Assembly (NCBI GenBank): GCA_011051635.1 | Contig: DRKV01000381.1 | Span: 1 to 5,001 of the forward strand | DNA: 5,001 nucleotides | From: Chloroflexota bacterium | GTDB taxonomy: Bacteria > Chloroflexota > Anaerolineae > Anaerolineales > DRKV01 | Reading direction: 5' to 3' | In this document: positions 1 through 5,001 of the stretch, one piece after another | Layout of the letters: each line of letters opens with the position of its first letter | Numbering within the stretch: position 1 is the first letter of the stretch | Made by a program: the position numbers and the translations under genes | Notes under the pieces: generated by a model | Databases searched by the model: none | What the model was told of the DNA's origin: nothing | The model's input: the letters and a program-made list of their open reading frames with translations, nothing else

Positions 1-464
1 AGGGCCACGGCTATCACAAACAAGGGGATGAGAGAAAGGAATAAGTTGACCGCCGATGTTCCGAGGGCAGCAACCGCAAACACCGCTTTGGGGACGTAAA
101 TACGGTTGAGCAGCCCGCCACCCCAAACCATCTCCCCCATGGCCGAGGTTGTCGTGCCAGCGAAGAAATTCCAGGCCATAATGCCGCTAAGCACATACAC
201 GGGGTAGTTCTCAGTCGTGAATTTGAACACCTGAGAGAAGACCACCGTGAGCACAACCATGGTGAGAAAAGGGTTGAGCATCGTCCAGGCGACCCCTAAA
301 ACAGACCGCTTGTAACGCGCCTTGATGGAACGCTCCACCAGTTGGACTACCAACTCGCGATATTCAATCAGCGCCAGAATCTCATCCACCAGCGGATGGG
401 GGCGATTGGCCGAGTCGTAATAAACGGAACGTTCCTGGAGAATACTACGGAAATGAGTCAGCAT
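1..464 (-). CDS. ABC-2 type polysaccharide export permease (Wzm/TagG-like), N-terminal part
   Basis: This is the first 154 codons of an inner-membrane permease that would form the channel of an ABC exporter for O-antigen, teichoic acid or capsule-type glycans. The rest lies beyond the left edge. The family call rests on a cytoplasmic N-terminus with an amphipathic stretch (about residues 26-50, ending in SIKARYKRS), then VLGVAWTMLNPF leading into a first membrane segment (about 55-80). The 'YVLSGIMAWNFF' segment (about 90-101) and 'LLNRIYVPKAVF' (about 118-129) follow, and a further hydrophobic segment (about 130-154) runs off the window. This order is typical of Wzm/RfbA/TagG proteins. The ATG at 464 is fixed by an in-frame TAA at 477-479, with no other usual start codon between. 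Its Shine-Dalgarno is weak: AGG six bases upstream, plus AGGA abutting the ATG. It follows the GT4 gene after 67 bases, probably in the same transcript. The ATPase partner (Wzt/TagH type) is not in the window. Substrate unknown. Confidence 0.9.
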   Translation of the reverse strand, partial: MLTHFRSILQERSVYYDSANRPHPLVDEILALIEYRELVVQLVERSIKARYKRSVLGVAWTMLNPFLTMVVLTVVFSQVFKFTTENYPVYVLSGIMAWNFFAGTTTSAMGEMVWGGGLLNRIYVPKAVFAVAALGTSAVNLFLSLIPLFVIAVA

Positions 465-482
465 TCCTAACCTGTGTTATTT

Positions 483-509
483 TTCCGGGCAACGGCATGA
501 AGCCGGGAA
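483..509 (-). other. Imperfect inverted repeat in the GT4-permease gap
   Basis: The arms at 483-490 and 502-509 can pair over eight positions with one internal C-C mismatch, around an 11-base loop. On the transcribed minus strand the hairpin is followed by a run of A rather than T, so it lacks the U-tract of an intrinsic terminator. It could be a weak attenuator, an mRNA-stability element or chance. The gap (465-531) holds nothing else recognisable except the weak ribosome-binding site of the permease. Confidence 0.25.
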
Positions 510-531
510 TAGGCAGCAAACGGGCTATATT

Positions 532-1824
532 TTACTTGATTTCATCCAATGCGGTGAGAATTTGTTCTGCGCGAGATGTCCAGGTATTCGCTCGCGCGAC
601 AGCATCAATACGCTGCAGATAAGCGGGGTGGCGGCGTAACCGCAAGGCCTCATCAATCTTGCGGGAAAAAGATTCCGGGGTATCTGCAACCAAGACACCT
701 TCGTAACGCGTGCTCTCATGCATAGGAGTGACAATCACGGGTTTTCCTCCAGCCATATACTCAAACAGTTTCAGAGGCGAAACGGCGTGCGTTACTTCAC
801 TCACAACAAAGGGCACCATCGCTACATCGAAATAAGCGAGATAATGCGGCAACTCCGCATAGGGCTTAACGCCCAGCCAGTCCACATTGGTCAAATCCAA
901 AAACGCGGGAGGCAGGGTGCCATCGTAATCGGGGCCGATAATGACAAAGGAAATGTCCGGGCGGAGACGAGCGACCTCCCAGACCAACCTGTAATCGAAC
1001 CACTCTGCCAACGCCCCGTAATAGCCTACAACGGGATTGCCGCGCGCCACGATGGCGCGCATATCATCAGGAGGCGCAGCCTGTTGCAGGCGCGCGACTG
1101 CAAAGTGCTCGTAGTCCGCCCCGTTAGGGCACAGAAGCACGTCGGGGCGCAATTTTCGGGTGGCGCGATACAGCGGTTCGGCAGTGGTCAGTACCAGATA
1201 CGCATCCCGCACCAGTCGTTCGTGGTCCTGCACCATCTGCCGGTAATCCCCGTCGAAAACCCGGATATCATCCACATAATCGTAGATGATACGCGGAGAA
1301 CGAAAGACACCGGCATAAACGCGATTCCAGGTCAGCAGATAAATCAACGGCGATTCCAGTAAAGCAAACGTCTCCACAGGAGCATTGCACAGGTACAACC
1401 GGGGACGAAACTCCTGAAACGCTTCCTTTGCAGGGTTCGGTTTGGGGGGCAAATAAAATACCAACGCGCCTTGTTCTGCAAGGGCAAGCGCCAATTGTTG
1501 CGGCCTTTGGAAGAGTTGCACATTCCAATCCAGATTAGGCGGAAAGACAATTACCCGCCGGGCATCGGAGTGCGCCTTCAGGAGGGCAGCCAGTTGTTCT
1601 CGGTAGGGTTGAGCCGCCTCAATGCGGCGTCGGCGTGATGTTTCACGCAGAGAACGCTGCAAGCCGGCTGGCAATACCTTCAAGGCTACTTCCCGCCAAG
1701 ATGCCTGTTGCAATTTGCCCCACAAGCGGAATTGCTCCCGCAGCCAGCGGTCCCGAGCACTGCCTGCAGGAGCAATTTTAAGGCGCAGTGTGCGCTTCCA
1801 CCTTTTGACAGGGTCTAAATTCAT
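532..1824 (-). CDS. GT4-like (GT-B fold) glycosyltransferase, standalone
   Basis: This 430-residue cytoplasmic or membrane-associated enzyme probably transfers a sugar from an activated donor to a growing surface glycan. Donor and acceptor cannot be read from the sequence. Residues 1-88 are basic and helix-prone (RRRR near 64-67) without strong hydrophobic segments. The GT-B N-terminal domain runs from about 90 to 255, with VIVFPPNLDW (91-100), FQRPQQLA (105-112), YDYVDD (181-186) and NGADYEHF (234-241). The C-terminal donor-binding domain (about 264-420) has VGYYGALAEWFD (266-277), FVIIGPDYDG (293-302) and SPLKLFEYMAGGKPV (349-363). The usual first Glu of the EX7E motif is absent: Ala347 lies eight residues before Glu355. 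The ATG overlaps the TGA of the upstream secreted hydrolase gene as ATGA, and no Shine-Dalgarno precedes it, so translation is probably coupled. It is paralogous to residues 220-575 of the large fusion gene to the right, and an ABC permease gene follows. The family call is firm; the exact activity is not. Confidence 0.9.
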   Translation of the reverse strand: MNLDPVKRWKRTLRLKIAPAGSARDRWLREQFRLWGKLQQASWREVALKVLPAGLQRSLRETSRRRRIEAAQPYREQLAALLKAHSDARRVIVFPPNLDWNVQLFQRPQQLALALAEQGALVFYLPPKPNPAKEAFQEFRPRLYLCNAPVETFALLESPLIYLLTWNRVYAGVFRSPRIIYDYVDDIRVFDGDYRQMVQDHERLVRDAYLVLTTAEPLYRATRKLRPDVLLCPNGADYEHFAVARLQQAAPPDDMRAIVARGNPVVGYYGALAEWFDYRLVWEVARLRPDISFVIIGPDYDGTLPPAFLDLTNVDWLGVKPYAELPHYLAYFDVAMVPFVVSEVTHAVSPLKLFEYMAGGKPVIVTPMHESTRYEGVLVADTPESFSRKIDEALRLRRHPAYLQRIDAVARANTWTSRAEQILTALDEIK

Positions 1825-2921
1825 GGAACGAGAGAGTCCCGCAAATCTGCTGGAGACACGTACTTGTATACGCTCCGCGAAACACCGGTGATGTATCCGG
1901 GGAAAATGGCGTTGTTCGCGGGGCGGTAGAACGACCAGTCAAAGACGTTGTGGTCGTTGTAATACAAAATGCCTTTGACCCCCTCTGATTGCGCGAAGAG
2001 GGTATAGGCGTCTATCAGCCACTGGTTTTTGAGAGACTCGTCGTAGCCGTCTGGCCCATAAGCCGTAGTACCCAATTGGGCAATGAAAATCGGCTTACCG
2101 GGCGCCATCGTCCGCATTCTATCTATGTAGGGCGTGTAAATCTGGTCGGGGTTCTCCCAGCGCGGATAGGGATTTGCAGGATGGTAGCCGTAATTGAACG
2201 AACTGAAGGCAACGCCATCCACAATGGAGTCTCCGGGATAATACGCTTCAAAATCCGGCCATCCCGTTGAACTCAGCCCGTTGGGAGCAAACACCCATTG
2301 CGCGGTTCCCTCCGGCACACCTTCAGCGGCAAAGATATTGCGGATACGTTGAAAGGCACTTTTGAAATAGGTGGGGTCGGAGGAGCCATAGGGTGCCCAA
2401 TCCCCATTCATCTCTTGAAGGGGCAACAAGTAAGCCATCCGTTGACCGCCATCGGCAAAGGCTGCAAAGGAACGAGCCCAGGCGTGTATCTGGTCATCGA
2501 TGCCGCCTGATGCAATACTCTGGATGCTGTGGTCGCTACCTATATTCACAAAGGGCGTATACCCTCCATCCCAGATTTCCGACAACATGTATGTAACCGT
2601 ATCAGACTGGTCGAAGGAATGGTAGACGCTGGCTAAAGACAGGTGCTTACCAGACCAGGAATCTATGGGAGCAAACTCCTGGGCTAACGCGCCGGGCACA
2701 AGGGAGCCATCGGAGGGCCAATACGTACGCGGGGTAATCCCCAGCAGGACGGGTTCTCTCGGCTGGCCTCTCACAATAAAGGGCAAATACACTGTTGCCC
2801 CCCCATCAGCCGACTTCCCTTTGGCGAAGGAGGCCGAGAGAAAGCCACCGATGAGTAACAACATCATCGCTCCGAGCAAAAAACGCCGAAACATGGGCGA
2901 AAACAGATTTATCCGTTTCAT
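1821..2921 (-). CDS. Secreted GH26-like glycoside hydrolase with altered nucleophile position
   Basis: This 366-residue exported protein resembles family GH26 (beta-mannanases and related endo-glycanases, TIM barrel). The signal peptide has a basic n-region (MKR, FRR), a hydrophobic core at about 14-28 and probable cleavage after SFA (residue 33). No lipobox Cys is present. The short VYLPFIV stretch (44-50) follows. GH26-like features are a GKHLSL segment (91-96), LPLQEMNGDW (166-175) with Glu170 as likely acid/base, the YYPGDSIVDGVAFSSFNYG region (227-245), and KPIFIAQLGTT (276-286). In that last segment the family normally has the nucleophile Glu, but here it is Gln282 (CAA). The His of HExN is also Gln169. 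Cleavage may therefore be lost or changed, leaving a carbohydrate-binding role; this is inference. The start at 2921 is preferred over an in-frame ATG at 2984 because AGGAAGG lies five bases upstream and a normal signal peptide begins there. The 3' end overlaps the GT4 start (ATGA). Its likely role is binding, trimming or releasing the exported glycan. Confidence 0.82.
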   Translation of the reverse strand: MKRINLFSPMFRRFLLGAMMLLLIGGFLSASFAKGKSADGGATVYLPFIVRGQPREPVLLGITPRTYWPSDGSLVPGALAQEFAPIDSWSGKHLSLASVYHSFDQSDTVTYMLSEIWDGGYTPFVNIGSDHSIQSIASGGIDDQIHAWARSFAAFADGGQRMAYLLPLQEMNGDWAPYGSSDPTYFKSAFQRIRNIFAAEGVPEGTAQWVFAPNGLSSTGWPDFEAYYPGDSIVDGVAFSSFNYGYHPANPYPRWENPDQIYTPYIDRMRTMAPGKPIFIAQLGTTAYGPDGYDESLKNQWLIDAYTLFAQSEGVKGILYYNDHNVFDWSFYRPANNAIFPGYITGVSRSVYKYVSPADLRDSLVP

Positions 2922-2926
2922 AATTA

Positions 2927-2933
2927 CCTTCCT
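2927..2933 (-). promoter_or_regulatory. Shine-Dalgarno site deciding the hydrolase start
   Basis: AGGAAGG on the minus strand sits five bases before the ATG at 2921. It favours this start over the in-frame ATG at 2984, which also has a purine-rich GGGGAG nine bases upstream but would put about 21 extra residues before the signal peptide. Confidence 0.7.
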
Positions 2934-2966
2934 ATTGTCATTGGCCGCAAGAGGGAACAGCAGAAC

Positions 2967-2996
2967 GTTATATCGAGGTTTCATGCGTGCTGTCTC
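2967..2996 (-). promoter_or_regulatory. Candidate promoter for the hydrolase-GT4-permease unit
   Basis: On the minus strand, TATAAC (2972-2967) resembles a -10 box (5 of 6 to TATAAT). GAGACA (2996-2991) is a partial -35 box (4 of 6 to TTGACA), with an 18-base spacer. Initiation would fall near 2960, giving a leader of about 40 bases before the ATG at 2921. It would also exclude the alternative start at 2984. The match is to the sigma-70 consensus only and could be chance. Confidence 0.3.
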
Positions 2997-3059
2997 CCCT
3001 GTCTCTGTCTACATTGCGGTACGCTTTCTCCAGTGATATTTTCTGGTCATCAAACGCAT

Positions 3060-3092
3060 GCAGCAAGCAGCAGGCTTGGCAACTCTCGCTGC
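3060..3092. repeat. Nested inverted repeat in the intergenic region
   Basis: An inner hairpin, CAAGC (3064-3068) with GCTTG (3074-3078) around a five-base loop, lies inside outer arms GCAGC (3060-3064) and GCTGC (3088-3092). The arms share base 3064, and the inner and outer stems are separated by an unpaired segment on one side. No U-tract follows on either strand. It may be structural RNA in the leader or simply chance. Confidence 0.25.
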
Positions 3093-3224
3093 AAACACCT
3101 GCGATTTTATTTTACCGCAATTCCGTTCTTTCTACAGGAGAGAGTGGGCCGCGAGGTCAATCGGGAAATGCAGGCCTGCCGCTCTCGCCGGGGGCTGGAA
3201 GTCTCCCGTTTCAGGGCCTACGAT

Positions 3225-5001
3225 TTATCCCTGGCCTGGACGGGACAGCCGCTCTTCGAGAACTCGCACGCGAGAATCCCAGGTGTTGGCCTGCGCGGTT
3301 TCTTCTACACGCTTCAAATAGGTATCGTCGTTCCGCATACGCATGGCCTCGGTCAAATAATCGAGGAACTGCGGAACATCTTTTGCCAGGAAGACACCAT
3401 CATAAGGACGGCATTCCGGCAAATCCGTCGCCACGACGGGTTTGCGACATGCCATGTACTCGAATAATTTGACGGGGGAAGTAGCCAAAGTTATTTCATT
3501 CACCTTGAAGGGAATCACCGCCACGTCAAAGCGCCATACGTAAGAGAACAAGGCGCTGTATTCTTTCATGCCCAGGTACGCAACGTTCGGCAAATCCAGC
3601 ACGCCGCTGCGGGCAAGGCTGCCGTCATAATCCACACCGATAAGGACAAAAGAGAATTCCGAATATCGTCTGGCAGCCCGTTCGAGCAAATCGTAATCGA
3701 ACCACTCCGCCAGGGCTCCCGAATAGCCGACAACGGGACGGCCAAGTTCGAGGATAGGGAGCAAGTCGGCGGGAGGAGTAACCCCTTCTTGTGGACGAGA
3801 CGCCTGGATGAAGGCATAGTCCACCCCGTTGGGAATCAGCAAAGCATCTTCCCGGTGAGGACGCACAGCCTTCAAAAGGCGTCGGGCGGTAACGACGACG
3901 ATGTCTGCTTCTTGCAACAACCGCAAGTGGTCTTCCAATCGCGCTCCTGAGACCTCCAAATCATCATAATGGTCATAGACCACCTGAGGGGTGCGGAAAT
4001 ACGGCAACCAGGAGATGTTCCAGGCTGCGCCCAGGTATACGACGGGTTGCTCCAATATACGGAACGTTTCCTCCGGCACATGGGCGAGATACAACCCCGG
4101 TTCAACCCGCCGAAAGCCAAAAACCGCATCGGTACGCCCATTCCGCGTACAATAGAAATACAACCAGCCTCTGCGGGCCAGGGCGCGCGCCATCTGATGC
4201 GGCCTTTGGAACATGAAACTCCAATCGTGGGTGGGAGGATACACGATTAGGCCGCGTCGCCCGGAATGCTGTTTCAAAATCTCTCGCAGGCGCGCCTGAT
4301 AGAAGGCTATCTCCCGCTCACGAACCCGTCCCCGAGACAGCACCCCCAACGTAAAAGCAAGGGCTTGCACCGTTCCCACGATTTCCAGCAAGACCGTGTA
4401 GGGGTAAAAACGACGTCCCAGCATGGCGGCGCGGGAACGATTCGCGCGCCATAGATGCCCTCCCCCCCAGAGCAGCCAACCCCCAAAATAGAGCGCTCCG
4501 AACAGCGGCCACAAAACCAGGAGCGCCAAACCCAACCCCAAAAGGCCCAGGCGCCGCGGCCAGATACGCAAGAGTTCCACAACTTTGTACCAGTACAAGT
4601 CCGCGGAGATGCCCGTTTCCCCATCGCCGCGTGCATAACGGAAATAGGTCTTCACCAGTTTCCCCAGCGTATCCGGAGCATACCAGGCGACGCGAGCCAT
4701 CGGCACAAAAGCCCAGCGGGCCGGCTGGGCTTTCAAACGCAAATCAAAGAGAGTATCTTCTCCGGCATCGGTCAACCACTCCGGGTAGCCTCCCGCGTCC
4801 TCCCAAATCCGTTTGCGAAAAGCCAGAGAACGCCCGGAAGGGAGGAATTCCCGCGGGTCTATTTTCTCCAAATCCACTCCGAAGAAATGCTTTGCCAGGC
4901 GACTCAGAGTATTGGTTTCCAGCACATCGTAGTACCCTGCACTGACGGAAATCTCTGGGTCCAGCACAAAAGGCAGGGTCAGCATTTCCAGCCAGTTCGC
5001 G
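3225..5001 (-). CDS. GT2-membrane-GT4 fusion glycosyltransferase, 5'-truncated by the window
   Basis: The frame is open to the right edge (codons ANWLE precede the Met at 4985, used as residue 1), so the true start and the GT2 N-terminal half with its DXD region lie outside. Residues 1-125 are the C-terminal half of a GT2 (GT-A fold) domain: PFVLDPEISVSAGYYD (5-20), SGRSLAFRKRIWEDAGGYPE (50-69), GEDTLFDLRLK (75-85, with the acidic ED pair) and YFRYARGDG (114-122) in the position of the (Q/R)XXRW motif. A hydrophobic region follows (about 146-175 and 194-216), split by an Arg-rich loop (180-192). A GT4-like GT-B domain (about 245-575) then carries LIVYPPTHDW (246-255), FQRPHQMARA (259-268), VYDHYDD (336-342), IPNGVDY (384-390), VGYSGALAEWFD (419-430) and SPVKLFEYMA (503-512). 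EX7E lacks the first Glu (Ala501/Glu509). The chain may add two sugars in succession at the membrane. It ends 303 bases before the hydrolase gene. Confidence 0.9.
   Translation of the reverse strand, partial: ANWLEMLTLPFVLDPEISVSAGYYDVLETNTLSRLAKHFFGVDLEKIDPREFLPSGRSLAFRKRIWEDAGGYPEWLTDAGEDTLFDLRLKAQPARWAFVPMARVAWYAPDTLGKLVKTYFRYARGDGETGISADLYWYKVVELLRIWPRRLGLLGLGLALLVLWPLFGALYFGGWLLWGGGHLWRANRSRAAMLGRRFYPYTVLLEIVGTVQALAFTLGVLSRGRVREREIAFYQARLREILKQHSGRRGLIVYPPTHDWSFMFQRPHQMARALARRGWLYFYCTRNGRTDAVFGFRRVEPGLYLAHVPEETFRILEQPVVYLGAAWNISWLPYFRTPQVVYDHYDDLEVSGARLEDHLRLLQEADIVVVTARRLLKAVRPHREDALLIPNGVDYAFIQASRPQEGVTPPADLLPILELGRPVVGYSGALAEWFDYDLLERAARRYSEFSFVLIGVDYDGSLARSGVLDLPNVAYLGMKEYSALFSYVWRFDVAVIPFKVNEITLATSPVKLFEYMACRKPVVATDLPECRPYDGVFLAKDVPQFLDYLTEAMRMRNDDTYLKRVEETAQANTWDSRVRVLEERLSRPGQG

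Larger units (their letters stand above)
2922..3224. other. Intergenic region, 303 bases, no convincing gene
   Basis: This stretch separates the fusion glycosyltransferase gene from the hydrolase gene. All open frames crossing it on the plus strand run on into antisense of the glycosyltransferase, and their translations look like no protein family I know. It contains the candidate promoter near 2967-2996 and a purine-rich leader. It also has a nested inverted repeat at 3060-3092 and a 10-base perfect palindrome, GCAGGCCTGC, at 3170-3179. No intrinsic terminator with a T-run is visible on the minus strand after the stop at 3225, so read-through from the fusion gene remains possible. Confidence 0.6.

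Noticed and set aside
483..509. Intrinsic terminator between the GT4 and permease genes
   Set aside because: The stem is imperfect and is followed by A residues, not T, on the transcribed strand. The T-run is on the wrong side.
718..1362. Plus-strand open frame of 214 codons
   Set aside because: It lies wholly antisense to the well-supported GT4-like gene, shows no recognisable domain, and reads as a mirror frame of that gene.
1821..2921. Calling the secreted protein a beta-mannanase
   Set aside because: The overall fold resembles GH26, but the expected nucleophile Glu is Gln and the substrate cannot be inferred, so only GH26-like is justified.
2922..2984. Upstream ATG at 2984 as the hydrolase start
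   Set aside because: It would add 21 residues before an otherwise standard signal peptide. The ATG at 2921 has a better-placed AGGAAGG, and the candidate promoter overlaps the 2984 codon.
3170..3179. Perfect palindrome GCAGGCCTGC as an operator or terminator
   Set aside because: It is a single 10-base copy with no loop, no T-run and no second site, so chance is a sufficient explanation.
2987..3472. Plus-strand open frames crossing the intergenic region (also 3033-3467 and 3058-3321)
   Set aside because: They overlap each other in different frames, run antisense into the fusion gene, lack family-like sequence and have no supporting ribosome-binding context.

Overview
The window reads as part of a cell-surface polysaccharide synthesis and export locus. 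All four genes lie on the minus strand, so transcription runs from right to left. The likely source is an environmental bacterium, tentatively Chloroflexota (Anaerolineae or Caldilineae type). Three weak clues support this: moderate GC content, the domain style of the glycosyltransferases, and a short 'VYLPFIV' stretch just after the signal peptide of the secreted protein, which I associate with exported proteins of that phylum. No rRNA, tRNA, mobile element or CRISPR array is visible.

Layout in transcription order. (1) 5001-3225: a large, 5'-truncated gene encoding the C-terminal part of a GT2-type glycosyltransferase, then a hydrophobic membrane region, then a complete GT4-like glycosyltransferase domain, all in one chain. 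(2) 3224-2922: about 300 bases without a convincing gene, holding a candidate promoter and some inverted repeats. (3) 2921-1821: a secreted GH26-like glycoside hydrolase with a good Shine-Dalgarno sequence and signal peptide. It keeps the Glu of the HExN-like segment but has Gln where the GH26 nucleophile Glu is expected. (4) 1824-532: a standalone GT4-like glycosyltransferase whose ATG overlaps the hydrolase stop codon (ATGA). It is paralogous to the C-terminal half of gene 1. (5) 531-465: a 67-base gap with a weak imperfect hairpin. (6) 464-1: the N-terminal part of an ABC-2 polysaccharide-export permease (Wzm/TagG type), cut by the left edge.

Inferred working model: the glycosyltransferases build a lipid-linked or membrane-proximal glycan on the cytoplasmic face. 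The permease, with an ATPase partner presumably beyond the left edge, exports it. The secreted GH26-like protein binds or processes the product outside. The parts belong to known families. The most unusual points are the GT2-membrane-GT4 fusion beside its standalone paralogue, and the hydrolase with an apparently altered active site tightly coupled to a glycosyltransferase. I see no evidence for a wholly new kind of system.
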